A stretch of 64,000 nucleotides of DNA. It comes from Micromonospora sp. KC606. GTDB taxonomy: Bacteria > Actinomycetota > Actinomycetes > Mycobacteriales > Micromonosporaceae. Location: contig NZ_SMKN01000014.1 in NCBI RefSeq assembly GCF_004348675.1, positions 1 through 64,000 on the forward strand, written 5' to 3'. Below are positions 35,339 to 44,146 of the stretch, piece by piece. How positions within the stretch are numbered: the stretch's first letter is position 1; every line of letters begins with the position of its first letter. The notes beneath the pieces were generated by a model. That model was not told the DNA's origin, ran no database searches, and saw nothing but the letters and a program-made list of their open reading frames with translations. The translations under genes were made by a program, and so were the position numbers.

Positions 35339-38300
35339 GTGCTGGTCATCCACGGGGTGTGGCTGGTCGCCGCCGGCCTCGCCGTCTGGGCCGAGGACAC
35401 CGCGCTGCCGGCCCGCGCGCCGCGCCGGCCCGGCCGGGCTCCGCGCGAGCGCCCGCACCCGTTCGCCGCCGACCACGCCACGCTGGCCGCCGCCCTCGGC
35501 GACGTGCCGGCCGTGGCCGGCTCCGCGCTGCTCACCCTGCCCACCCGCGCCGGCTCGCCGCTGGACTCGCCCGAGCTGGTCCGCACCGCCGTCGCCGAGC
35601 CGGTCCGCGGTCCGGTCACCCTCGCCGGGTGGCGCGTTCCCGTGCTGGCGTACGACCCGGACGGCGCGTTGGCGTTGCTGCGTACCCTCGGCGACCGCGC
35701 CGCCGTGCCCGGCGCGACCCTGCGCCACCTCGCGGAACTGGCCGACTTCGCGGTCGACCTGGTGGCCCGGGGCCGGCTGCTGCCCGGCCTCGCCGACCAA
35801 CCCCCGAACCCGCCGGCCACGCTGCTCGGCGCCGCCCGCGCCACGCCCGGCGGCGCGACCCCTCCCGGGGCGCACGGGCCGGCAGGGTCCACGACCGGGG
35901 CCGGCCGGGACCGATCGGCCGGCGGCCCGGCCGGCACCGACGGGCCGTGGCGGCGGCCCGGCGACACCGCCGGCCAGCTGCCGGCGTGGGCGATGTGGCG
36001 GCCACTGCTCACCGGCGCCGACGCCGCCTGGGCCCGCTCACTGTCCCTGGCGTTGCCCCCGGCCGCCCGTGCCGCCACGACACCCGGCGACCCGCCCGCT
36101 CCCGGGACACTGGTCGCCGACGCGCTGGACGCCCTGACCGACGCCGCCGCCCGGGCCGCCCTCGCCGACGTCGACCTGGCCCGGGGTGGGCGGCGCGACA
36201 CCGCGGTCGGCTGCTGGCTGACCGCGCTGAGCGGCCCGGCCCGGAGGTTCACCGCCGCCCCGGATGCCCTGCGCACCCTCCGCGTCGAGTTGGACGCCTG
36301 GCAGCGGGACGCCGTCGGAGGGGCGGTACGGGCCAGCTTCCGCCTGGTCGAGCCCGAGCCCGAGGAGGTCACCGGCCCGCTCGTGGTGGTGCCGGCGGAC
36401 CCGGCCACGGTGGTCCGCACCGACGGCCTCTGGCGGGTCGAGTTCGGCCTGCAGGCCGCCGACGAGCCCGGGCTGCACGTCGACGCCGGGCAGGTGTGGC
36501 GGGCCCCGGAGACCGTCCCCGCGTTGGCCGGGCCGCTGGACAGCCCGCAGGAGACCCTGCTGGCCGAGCTGGGCCGGGCCGGCCGGCTCTGGCCGGAGCT
36601 GGACGCCGCGCTGCGCACCGCGACGCCGGAGGAGCTGGAACTGGACGCCGAGGGCGCCCACCGGTTCCTGCGCGACGGCGCCCCCGTGCTGCACGCCGCC
36701 GGCTTCGGGGTACTGCTGCCGTCCTGGTGGCGACGCCCGTCCGCGCGGCTCGGCGCCCGGCTGCGGGCACGCGGCCGGACCGCCCCGGGCACGGTGGCCG
36801 CCGCCTCCGGCGGCCTGGGCCTGGACGCGCTGGTCGACTACCGGTGGGAGGTGGCGCTCGGCGACGAGACCCTCGACGCCGACGAGTTGGCCGCCCTCGC
36901 CGCGCTGAAGACGCCGCTGGTGCGGCTGCGCGGACGCTGGGTGGAGCTGGACCCGAAACGGCTCGCCGCCGGGCTGCGACTGCTGCGCTCCTCCGGCGAG
37001 CTGACCGTTGCCGACCTGCTCAGGCTCGGCCTCGCCGAGGGCGACCGGCCGGAGGCGCTGCCGGTGCTGGAGGTCACCGCCGACGGGCCGCTGGGCGACC
37101 TGCTCGCCGGGGAGGCCGACCGGCGGCTGACCCCGCTCGACCCGCCGCCCGCCTTCAAGGGGACGTTGCGGCCGTACCAGCGGCGCGGGCTGGCCTGGCT
37201 GGCCTTCCTCCAGTCCCTCGGCCTGGGCGGGATCCTCGCCGACGACATGGGTCTGGGCAAGACGGTGCAGCTGCTCGCCCTGCTCGCCGGGGACCCGCCG
37301 GACGCCGGCCCGACGCTGCTGGTCTGTCCGATGTCGCTGGTCGGCAACTGGCAGCGGGAGGCCGCGAGGTTCACCCCCGGCCTGCGGGTGCACGTGCACC
37401 ACGGCGCGGACCGGGCCCGGGGCGCGGAGTTCGAGGACGCGGTGCACGCCGCTGATCTGGTCCTCACCACGTACTCGGTGGCGGCCCGGGACGCTGTCGC
37501 GCTCGCCTCCGTCGGCTGGCACCGGGTGGTCCTCGACGAGGCACAGGCGATCAAGAACGCCTCGACCCGGCAGGCCGAGGCCGTCCGGTCGCTGCCCGCG
37601 CGGCACCGGGTCGCCGTCACCGGCACACCGGTGGAGAACCGCCTCGCCGACCTCTGGTCGATCATGCAGTTCGCCAACCCGGGGCTGCTCGGCCCGGCGT
37701 CCAGCTTCAAGCAGTCGTACGCGGTGCCGATCGAGCGGCACGGCGACGCCGCGACCGCCGCCCGGCTGCGCCGGATGACCGGCCCGTTCGTGCTGCGGCG
37801 GCTCAAGACCGACTCCTCGATCATCTCCGACCTGCCGGAGAAGTTGGAGATGGAGGTGCTCTGCAACCTCACCGCCGAACAGGCCTCGCTGTACCGGGCG
37901 ATCGTCGACGACATGCTGGCGCGAATCGAGTCCAGCGACGGGATGGAGCGGCGCGGGCTGGTGCTGGCCACCATGACCCGGCTCAAGCAGGTCTGCAACC
38001 ACCCCGCTCAGCTGCTGCGCGACGGCTCCGCCCTGCCCCGCCGCTCGGGCAAGTTGGACCGGCTGGAGGAGATCCTCGACGAGGTGCTCGTCGCGGGGGA
38101 GAAGGCGCTGCTCTTCACCCAGTACGCCGAGTTCGGCGGGATGCTCCGCGGCCACCTGTCCGCCCGGTTCGGCCGGGAGGTGCTCTTCCTGCACGGCGGG
38201 GTCGGCAAGGCCGACCGGGACGCCATGGTCAGCCGGTTCCAGTCCCCGGGTGGGCCGGCGGTCTTCGTGCTGTCGCTGAAGGCCGGCGGCACCGGGCTCA

Positions 38301-38584
38301 CCCTCACCGCCGCCAACCATGTGGTGCACGTGGACCGCTGGTGGAACCCGGCGGTGGAGGACCAGGCCACCGACCGGGCGTTCCGGATCGGCCAGCGCCG
38401 CCGGGTGCAGGTCCGTAAGTTCGTCAGCGCCGGCACGGTGGAGGAGAAGGTGGCCGCGATGATCGCCGACAAGCGCACCCTGGCCGCCTCGGTGGTGGGC
38501 AGCGGCGAGCAGTGGATCACCGAGCTCTCCACCGCCCAGCTACGCGAGTTGTTCACCCTCGAGGCCGGGGCGGTGGCCGAGTGA
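35339..38584 (+). CDS. SNF2-family DEAD/DEAH helicase
   Basis: A 1081-aa SF2 ATPase of the SNF2/HepA family. The N-terminal 550 residues are a poorly conserved region with an Ala/Pro-rich linker. The motor has Walker A LADDMGLGKTVQLLALL, Walker B VVLDEAQAIKN, motif III TGTPVENRL, and the C-terminal lobe with LLFTQYAEFG and QATDRAFRIGQ. Such proteins move along DNA or remodel protein-DNA complexes. GTG at 35339 is after a GGGGGAG run. Its stop overlaps the SWIM gene by GTGA, so the two form one operon. In mycobacteria the homologue HelZ is paired likewise with a SWIM protein. Confidence 0.93.
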   Translation: MLVIHGVWLVAAGLAVWAEDTALPARAPRRPGRAPRERPHPFAADHATLAAALGDVPAVAGSALLTLPTRAGSPLDSPELVRTAVAEPVRGPVTLAGWRVPVLAYDPDGALALLRTLGDRAAVPGATLRHLAELADFAVDLVARGRLLPGLADQPPNPPATLLGAARATPGGATPPGAHGPAGSTTGAGRDRSAGGPAGTDGPWRRPGDTAGQLPAWAMWRPLLTGADAAWARSLSLALPPAARAATTPGDPPAPGTLVADALDALTDAAARAALADVDLARGGRRDTAVGCWLTALSGPARRFTAAPDALRTLRVELDAWQRDAVGGAVRASFRLVEPEPEEVTGPLVVVPADPATVVRTDGLWRVEFGLQAADEPGLHVDAGQVWRAPETVPALAGPLDSPQETLLAELGRAGRLWPELDAALRTATPEELELDAEGAHRFLRDGAPVLHAAGFGVLLPSWWRRPSARLGARLRARGRTAPGTVAAASGGLGLDALVDYRWEVALGDETLDADELAALAALKTPLVRLRGRWVELDPKRLAAGLRLLRSSGELTVADLLRLGLAEGDRPEALPVLEVTADGPLGDLLAGEADRRLTPLDPPPAFKGTLRPYQRRGLAWLAFLQSLGLGGILADDMGLGKTVQLLALLAGDPPDAGPTLLVCPMSLVGNWQREAARFTPGLRVHVHHGADRARGAEFEDAVHAADLVLTTYSVAARDAVALASVGWHRVVLDEAQAIKNASTRQAEAVRSLPARHRVAVTGTPVENRLADLWSIMQFANPGLLGPASSFKQSYAVPIERHGDAATAARLRRMTGPFVLRRLKTDSSIISDLPEKLEMEVLCNLTAEQASLYRAIVDDMLARIESSDGMERRGLVLATMTRLKQVCNHPAQLLRDGSALPRRSGKLDRLEEILDEVLVAGEKALLFTQYAEFGGMLRGHLSARFGREVLFLHGGVGKADRDAMVSRFQSPGGPAVFVLSLKAGGTGLTLTAANHVVHVDRWWNPAVEDQATDRAFRIGQRRRVQVRKFVSAGTVEEKVAAMIADKRTLAASVVGSGEQWITELSTAQLRELFTLEAGAVAE

Positions 38585-39666
38585 CCGGCCGCCGGGACGA
38601 GCTCCGGCCGTCCGACACCCCGGCCGGAGCCGATCGGGCCGGAGCCGATCGGGCCGGGGACGACCGGGCCGGAGCCGACCGGTTCGCCGACTTCGGGCGG
38701 CCACGCCGGGTCGACGGTGGACTGAAGGCACGCAGTACCCGGGGCGCGATCGGGGTCTCCTGGTGGTCACGGCGCTTCCTGGAGGTGCTGGAGTCGTTCG
38801 CGCTCGGCACCCGGCTCACCCGTGGCCGGGCGTACGCGCGCCGCGGTCAGGTGCTCCGGCTCGACGTGCTGCCCGGCCGGGTCGAGGCGACCGTGCAGGG
38901 CTCCCGGGCCGCGCCGTACCGGGTCACCATCGAGCTGCCGCCCTTTCCGGCGGCACTCTGGGAAAAGGTCGAACGAAAGCTTGCCGCGCAGGCGTTCTTC
39001 AGCGCCCGACTGCTCGCCGGCGACCTTCCGGCCGAGCTGGAGCAGGTCTTCGCCGACGCGGGCGCCCCGCTCTTTCCCGGCGGTCTGCGGGAGCTGACCC
39101 AACGGTGCAACTGCCCCGACGCCGCGGTGCCCTGCAAGCACCTGGCGGCGACCTTCTACCTGCTCGCCGAGGCGTTCGACGCCGACCCGTTCGAGCTGCT
39201 GCACTGGCGTGGCCGCAGCCGTGCGGTCCTGCTCGACCGGCTGCGTGCGCTGCGCGCCGACGCCACCGCACCGTCCGATCGAGACGGTGCCGAAGTCGCG
39301 CCGGCACCCGCCGGTGCGCGGCCCGCCGCCGCATCTTCCGATGCGCGGCCCGCCGCCGCATCTTCCGATGCGCGGCCCGCCACCGCGTCTTCCGGTGCGC
39401 AACCGGCCACCGTGCCCGATGTGGGGACCGGCTGCGCCGGGGCGGCCGGCGCGTTGCGGGTACTGGCCGGCCTGCCCGCGACCCCCCTGGCCGAGGCGGT
39501 GGACCGGTTCTGGCTGCCGCCGGTGCCGCTGCCGGACCGTCCACCGACCCTGGCCACCGGCCCGGAACTGCTGCTGCGGCAGATCGGTGCGCCCAGCCCG
39601 GCGATCGGCGGTCCCGGCCTGTTGGAGCGCCTGCGTCGCGCGTACCGTGCGTTCGGCGACGCCTGA
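38581..39666 (+). CDS. SWIM zinc-finger protein, partner of SNF2 helicase
   Basis: A 361-aa protein with a SWIM zinc finger, CNCPDAAVPCKH (C-x-C-x7-C-x-H), near residue 178. The upstream 120 residues include GAIGVSWWSRRFLEVLESF, which occurs in SWIM proteins linked with SNF2 helicases. Four copies of a 5-residue AG(A/D)DR unit occur near the N-terminus, and three near-identical 9-residue ARPAAASSD-type repeats occur at about 246-272. These low-complexity parts are probably flexible. Function is presumed in DNA binding or repair with the overlapping helicase gene. Confidence 0.88.
   Translation: MTGRRDELRPSDTPAGADRAGADRAGDDRAGADRFADFGRPRRVDGGLKARSTRGAIGVSWWSRRFLEVLESFALGTRLTRGRAYARRGQVLRLDVLPGRVEATVQGSRAAPYRVTIELPPFPAALWEKVERKLAAQAFFSARLLAGDLPAELEQVFADAGAPLFPGGLRELTQRCNCPDAAVPCKHLAATFYLLAEAFDADPFELLHWRGRSRAVLLDRLRALRADATAPSDRDGAEVAPAPAGARPAAASSDARPAAASSDARPATASSGAQPATVPDVGTGCAGAAGALRVLAGLPATPLAEAVDRFWLPPVPLPDRPPTLATGPELLLRQIGAPSPAIGGPGLLERLRRAYRAFGDA
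39316..39396 (+). repeat. Three 27-bp tandem repeats inside the SWIM gene
   Basis: Units at 39316-39342 and 39343-39369 are identical; the third (39370-39396) differs at a few positions, and a partial fourth follows. Each encodes nine residues of an Ala/Pro/Ser linker, so the reading frame is kept. Copy number may vary between strains. Confidence 0.85.
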
Positions 39667-39737
39667 CCTCCGGCTGGCGATGGATGATCACCGTCCGGTG
39701 CGAACACCACGTGTCGGGCTTCTCGGGCCGGCCGCCG

Positions 39738-39995
39738 TCACAGCCAGCGGCGGCGGAAGCGCCACATCAGGACGACGTTGACGGTCAGCACCACGGCGCA
39801 GACAGCGCCGGCCAACCGCCCGGCCAGCACGGTCATGGCCGGCAGCGACGCCCAGAGCACGATCGTCAACAGCATCAGCCAGCGCCCGCGCCGGGCCCGG
39901 GCCCGCTGGTCGAGTCTCGCGAAGAACTTCGGGTCGCTCTCCCGGAGCTGCCGGGTGATCTGTTCGAATCTGCGCTGATCCTCTTTGCTGAGCAT
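39738..39995 (-). CDS. DUF3040 membrane protein
   Basis: An 85-aa protein. The N-terminal MLSKEDQRRFEQITRQL motif and two membrane helices (LMLLTIVLWASLPAMTVLA, AVCAVVLTVNVVLMW) define the actinobacterial DUF3040 family. Function unknown; members are common in actinomycete genomes. ATG follows GGGGAAGG. It is convergent with the SWIM gene. Confidence 0.88.
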   Translation of the reverse strand: MLSKEDQRRFEQITRQLRESDPKFFARLDQRARARRGRWLMLLTIVLWASLPAMTVLAGRLAGAVCAVVLTVNVVLMWRFRRRWL

Positions 39996-40197
39996 GGCGA
40001 TGCCTTCCCCTCACGGCTTCAGCGGTTCGGCGGCTTACCCGCTGTGGCGGCGGCTCACGCCCTCCCACCGCTGCTACTTTCCGCTGGGTCGGCGATCGCG
40101 ACACTCGCAAGACGGCGCAAACCGGGGCGTCCGGGCCGCCTGATACCGCAATATGCCGCAATCGCAACGTACGGCCGGGGCCGTTTCGCCGCCGGGA

Positions 40198-40359
40198 TCA
40201 GCGGGCGGGGCGGCGGCTGCCGGACGGCCCGCCGGCCGGGCGGGCGCGTTCCGGGCGGGAGCCGCCCGGCCGGGTGCCCGACCAGCGGTAGGGCCGCCGC
40301 CGGTGGTGCGGCGGCGGTTCGGTGCCGCCGGTGTGCCTTGCCGCGTCGTCCCTGGCCAT
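40198..40359 (-). CDS. Possible small basic protein (53 aa)
   Basis: ATG at 40359 starts a 53-codon frame rich in Arg, Pro and Gly (MARDDAARHTGG ...). A GGGGG run stands six bases before the start. It lies downstream of a prim-pol-like gene on the same strand. The biased composition may reflect a shadow, so support is weak; no family is known. Confidence 0.3.
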   Translation of the reverse strand: MARDDAARHTGGTEPPPHHRRRPYRWSGTRPGGSRPERARPAGGPSGSRRPAR

Positions 40360-40441
40360 CTTGTACCCCCGCTCCTGCCGTTCGTGCGTCACCGGTTCAA
40401 CGACCTCGCCGTCGCCGGGGGACGCTGGCGGGGCATTCGGA

Positions 40442-41113
40442 TCAGTGACCGCGGCGGGGGAGTGGGAGCTGGCCGGGCAGCAGTTCCGGAGTGAGCGTCA
40501 CCCCGGTGGCCCGCAGCGCCCCGATGAGGGCGTTCTGCACCAGGTACGAGTCGGGCAGCCGCCACTGTGCCTGTTCCGGGGCGACCGCCCAGCGGACCGG
40601 TCCTTCGGGCAGCCGGGTCGGCGGCGCGGCGATCCACGAGCCGGGCCCGTGCCGGACCACCTGGAAGCAGTGGTCGAGCTCGGGTCGCAGCGGGTCGCCG
40701 GGGCGGACCAGGAACATCCATCGCCCGGTCGGGGTGACCAGCACCGGGCCGCGGACACCGGCGCCGGCCGGATGCCTCGGGATCGCGTCGATGACGTGCC
40801 GGCCGAGGTGCGCCGCCACCTCCAGCACGTCGAAGGCTCGCCCGGTGGGGAGCAGCACCCCGTGCGGGCGGCTACGCCACCAGTTCGCCACCCGCGCGGG
40901 GTCGGCGCTGGCCGCGTGCTCCCAGTCCTCCAGCGCCGGATGGCAGCCGACGGTCGGGCAGCCGGCCCGGCCGCAGACGAAGCGGCTCCTGGCCAGGCAG
41001 GCGCCGGGAGTCACGGCCCAACCGTGGACGGCGTACCGCACGGCGATCCGGCGCAGCCGGACCCGCTCGATCGACGGCAGTTGAGCGACCCGTGGTCCGA
41101 CGTTCCTCCACAT
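40442..41113 (-). CDS. Bifunctional DNA primase/polymerase (prim-pol-like) domain protein
   Basis: A 223-aa protein with the N-terminal pattern of bifunctional primase/polymerase domains: RIAVRYAVHGWAVTPGACL, then CGRAGCPTVGCHPALEDWE with three Cys, WWRSRPHGVLLPTGRAFDVLEV, and VLVTPTGRWMFLV. No helicase domain is fused. Catalytic acidic residues are not confidently visible, so it may be an inactive or regulatory derivative. ATG at 41113 follows GGGGAG by ten bases; upstream ATGs at 41161 and 41182 remain possible. Divergent from the XRE-flavoprotein operon across about 250 bp. Confidence 0.75.
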   Translation of the reverse strand: MWRNVGPRVAQLPSIERVRLRRIAVRYAVHGWAVTPGACLARSRFVCGRAGCPTVGCHPALEDWEHAASADPARVANWWRSRPHGVLLPTGRAFDVLEVAAHLGRHVIDAIPRHPAGAGVRGPVLVTPTGRWMFLVRPGDPLRPELDHCFQVVRHGPGSWIAAPPTRLPEGPVRWAVAPEQAQWRLPDSYLVQNALIGALRATGVTLTPELLPGQLPLPRRGH

Positions 41114-41360
41114 TCTCCGTGATCTCCCCTCGCCCCGACCGGACGTCCCACCAGGCGACATGTCGAGCACCGTCACTGCCATGACCCGCGATCGTTGAGC
41201 TGTCGAACGGCTCGTGCAACTTGCACGAAAGGTACGAGGACTGGCCGTTTGGCCGACGTACAACCTGTGCGACCAGCGAAAACCTCAGACGCGCGGATCG
41301 CCGCGCCGGTAGGGGATTGCGTCCGGGGTCCACCGGGCGGACGAGGGGGAGGAGAAGGGG

Positions 41361-42587
41361 ATGGACGAGCTACCCATAGGGCGGCGGGTCGCCTACTGGC
41401 GCGGGCGGCGCAAGATGTCCCAACAGGTCTTCGCCGACCGGCTGGGCAAGTCCAAGAGCTGGGTCGACAAGGTCGAGCGCGGGGTACGCCGGCTCGACAA
41501 GTTCTCCGTCCTCTACGAGATCGCCGACATCCTCCAGGTCGACGTGCAGTTGCTGCTCGGCAAGGATCCGGAGCGCCGGACCGACGCGCTCAACTGCATC
41601 GACCAGATCGAGGTGCAGGAGATTCGGGCCGCCCTGGAGCGGTACGACTCGATGAGCGCCTACTTCGACGCCGCGCCGTACCCGCCGCCGCTGGCCGACA
41701 TGCGCAAGGCCGTCAACCACGCCTGGCTCACCTACCAGTACGGCCGGTACGGGCTGCTCACCCGGGCTCTGCCGAAGCTGCTGCGCGACGCCCAGGCCGC
41801 CGATGCCGGCTTCGGCGGCGACCAGGCCAGGGAGGCAGCCCACCTGCTCGGGCAGATCTACCAGATCGCCTCCTCGGTGCTGCGCAAGCTGGGCGAGTGC
41901 GAGCTGGCCTGGCTGGCCGCCGACCGGTCGATGGCGGTCGCCCAGCGCGCCGACGACCAACTGCTGGCCGGGGTCGCGACCACCCGGGTCTGCAATGCCC
42001 TGGTGGCGATGGGCCGGGCCCGCCCCGCCCTGGAACTGAACGTCACGATCGCCAACCGGCTCGCCCCCGGCGGCCTGCACGACGCCGAACCAGACCGCCT
42101 CTCCGTGTACGGGATGCTGCTGCTCCAGGGGGCGATGGCGGCGGCCCGGATCGGCGACACGTCCACCGTGGCCGACCTGTTCGACGGCGCCCACGAGGCG
42201 GCCACGCTGCTCGGCAGCGACCAGAACTACTACTGGACGTCGTTCGGCCCGACCAACCTCGAACTGCACCGCGCCGCCGCGGCAGTCGAGTTGGGCGACG
42301 GCGGCCGGGCGGTGGAGATCCACCAGGGCATCCCGGGTCCGGCCTTCAACGCGCTGCTGCCGGAGCGCCGGGCACACCACCTGCTCGATATCGCCCGCGG
42401 GTACGCCCAGATCGGCGACGTGGCCAGCGCCGGCGACATGCTGCTGCGCGGCGACCGGCTCGCCCCGTCGGAGATCCGGTGCCGGCCGATCGCCCACGAA
42501 GTGATGTCGGACGTCCTGCGTCGCACACGTGGTGCGCCGCCCCCGCCGATTGCCGAGTTGGCTGAGCACATGGGAGTTGGAGTATGA
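41361..42587 (+). CDS. XRE helix-turn-helix regulator with TPR-like C-terminal domain
   Basis: A 408-aa protein. Residues 1-65 are a Cro/C1 helix-turn-helix (MSQQVFADRLGKSKSWVDKVERG). The rest is a helical TPR-like solenoid of about 300 residues. Such HTH-TPR proteins in actinomycetes are thought to sense a small molecule or partner. The ATG at 41361 follows GGGGGAGGAGAAGGGG. The last codons are close to the start of the flavoprotein gene (16 bases), so the two are probably co-transcribed. Confidence 0.87.
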   Translation: MDELPIGRRVAYWRGRRKMSQQVFADRLGKSKSWVDKVERGVRRLDKFSVLYEIADILQVDVQLLLGKDPERRTDALNCIDQIEVQEIRAALERYDSMSAYFDAAPYPPPLADMRKAVNHAWLTYQYGRYGLLTRALPKLLRDAQAADAGFGGDQAREAAHLLGQIYQIASSVLRKLGECELAWLAADRSMAVAQRADDQLLAGVATTRVCNALVAMGRARPALELNVTIANRLAPGGLHDAEPDRLSVYGMLLLQGAMAAARIGDTSTVADLFDGAHEAATLLGSDQNYYWTSFGPTNLELHRAAAAVELGDGGRAVEIHQGIPGPAFNALLPERRAHHLLDIARGYAQIGDVASAGDMLLRGDRLAPSEIRCRPIAHEVMSDVLRRTRGAPPPPIAELAEHMGVGV

Positions 42588-42603
42588 GCACGGTGCCGGC
42601 CGG

Positions 42604-43179
42604 ATGAACGGTCCGCACCCCCGAAACGAGCACCTTCCGGTGCTCTACGTCATCGCCTGCGGTTCGCCGCTGGCCCGGCACGTCGGCCGCCTGGTGGAGC
42701 TGGCCCAGCAGGTCGGCTGGGACGTCTGCGTGGTCACCACGCCCGACGGCGCGAAGTTCGTCGACCGGGCCGCGCTGGCCCGGCTGACCGGTCACCCGGT
42801 ACGCGTCCACTACAAGAACGCCGGCGACCCCGACCTGCTGCCCCCGGCCGACGCGATGATCGTCTGCCCGGCGACGGTCAACACGGTCAACAAGTGGGCG
42901 GCCGGGATCACCGACACCCTGGCCCTCGGCCTGCTGGTCGAAGGCCAGGGCCAGGGGCTGCCCGTGGTGGTCGTCCCGTTCACCAACACGGCGATGGCCG
43001 CGCATCCGGCCTTCCAGGCCGGGCTGTCCCGGCTGCGGGAGTGGGGCACGACCGTGCTCTTCGGTGACCACGTCTTCCCGCTGCACCCGCCGGGCGCGGC
43101 CGAACGGCACCTGCACGCCTTCCCGTGGGAGGCCGCGGTGGCGGCCCTGCCCGACCGGTGGGGCAGCGCCGCCGCCTGA
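42604..43179 (+). CDS. Flavoprotein (phosphopantothenoylcysteine decarboxylase-like)
   Basis: A 191-aa Rossmann-like flavoprotein of the HFCD family. VLYVIACGSPLARHVGRLV is the N-terminal FMN-phosphate loop, DAMIVCPATVNTVNKWAAGITD the segment that binds the isoalloxazine in this family, and VVVPFTNTAMAAHPAF follows. A role as true PPC decarboxylase is unlikely because there is no dfp fusion partner; it may be a redox or ligand sensor working with the XRE-TPR regulator. ATG at 42604 is the best start. Confidence 0.85.
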   Translation: MNGPHPRNEHLPVLYVIACGSPLARHVGRLVELAQQVGWDVCVVTTPDGAKFVDRAALARLTGHPVRVHYKNAGDPDLLPPADAMIVCPATVNTVNKWAAGITDTLALGLLVEGQGQGLPVVVVPFTNTAMAAHPAFQAGLSRLREWGTTVLFGDHVFPLHPPGAAERHLHAFPWEAAVAALPDRWGSAAA

Positions 43180-43189
43180 TCCGGCCCGA

Positions 43190-43220
43190 TGTTCCCGGCA
43201 GCCAGCCATGCCGGGGAACA
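43190..43220 (+). terminator. Hairpin terminator after the flavoprotein gene
   Basis: TGTTCCCGGCA (43190-43200), an eight-base loop and TGCCGGGGAACA (43209-43220) pair over 11 bp with one bulged G. It is 11 bases past the flavoprotein stop. Confidence 0.65.
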
Positions 43221-43273
43221 CGGGCGGTGGCCGTGACCGTCCGGCCCGGCCTCCGCCGGTAAGCTGACCGGCC

Positions 43274-44146
43274 GTGAGCACAAGCGCAGCACCACCGACC
43301 GTCGCCGACGTGGTGGCGGCGCTGGAGCGCCGGTACCCGCCGGCCTGGGCCGAGGACTGGGACCGGGTCGGCCTGGTGCTCGGCGAGCCCGCCGCCGTCG
43401 TGCGCCGGGTCGCGTGCGTGGTCGACGTGGTGGCCGAGACGGTGGCCGAGGCGCTCGCCGCCGGGGCCGACCTGATCGTGGCGCACCATCCGCTGCTGCT
43501 GCGCGGCGTCTCATCGGTCGCCCCGACCACGTACAAGGGGCGGATCGTGCACGACCTGATCCGCGCCGACGTGGCCCTGTACGTCGCGCACACCAACGCC
43601 GACGTCGCCGACCCGGGTGTCTCCGACGCGTTGGCCGCCCGGTTCGGGCTGACCGGGCTGCGTCCGCTGCACCGGCCGGTCCCGGGCTCCCCGGCCGCGG
43701 GGGAGGGCCGGGGAATCGGCCGGGTCGGTGAGCTGCCCACCCCGATGACCCTGGCGGAGCTGACCCGGTACGCCGCCGCCGTGCTGCCCGCCACCGCGTG
43801 GGGCGTCCGCGCCGCCGGCGACCCGCAGCGGCTGGTGCGTACGCTGGCGGTCAGCGGCGGCTCCGGCGACTCCTTCCTGGCGGAGGCGACCGCAGCCGGG
43901 GTGGACGCCTTCCTCACCGCCGACCTGCGGCACCACCCGGCCGGCGAGCACCTCGCCGCCGGCGGGCCGGCTCTGCTGGACGCCGCCCACTGGGCGACCG
44001 AACGACCCTGGCTGGACGACCTGGCCGCCCACCTGCGGGCCGAGTTCGGCGTCGAGACCTTCGTGTCCGACCTGGACACCGACCCCTGGACCCTGCACGC
44101 CGCCGCGCCCGCCCTGGACGACAAGGAGCTCCACCGTGAAGGCTGA
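43274..44146 (+). CDS. Nif3-like dinuclear metal-centre protein
   Basis: A 290-aa Nif3/YqfO-family protein. The metal ligands are in LIVAHHPLLLRGVS (HH) and AHTNADVAD (H, D), plus the late DLRHHPAGEH and LDAAHWATER segments. Members form hexamers and are annotated as GTP cyclohydrolase I type 2 homologues, with uncertain activity. GTG at 43274 is the start. It overlaps the zinc-ribbon gene by 11 bases. With the next two genes it forms an order also known in mycobacteria (Rv2230c-Rv2228c as recalled). Confidence 0.92.
   Translation: MSTSAAPPTVADVVAALERRYPPAWAEDWDRVGLVLGEPAAVVRRVACVVDVVAETVAEALAAGADLIVAHHPLLLRGVSSVAPTTYKGRIVHDLIRADVALYVAHTNADVADPGVSDALAARFGLTGLRPLHRPVPGSPAAGEGRGIGRVGELPTPMTLAELTRYAAAVLPATAWGVRAAGDPQRLVRTLAVSGGSGDSFLAEATAAGVDAFLTADLRHHPAGEHLAAGGPALLDAAHWATERPWLDDLAAHLRAEFGVETFVSDLDTDPWTLHAAAPALDDKELHREG

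Noticed and set aside
39316-39396. Tandem repeats considered as a CRISPR array
   Set aside because: Units are adjacent, lack spacers and keep the reading frame inside the SWIM gene; no cas gene is near.
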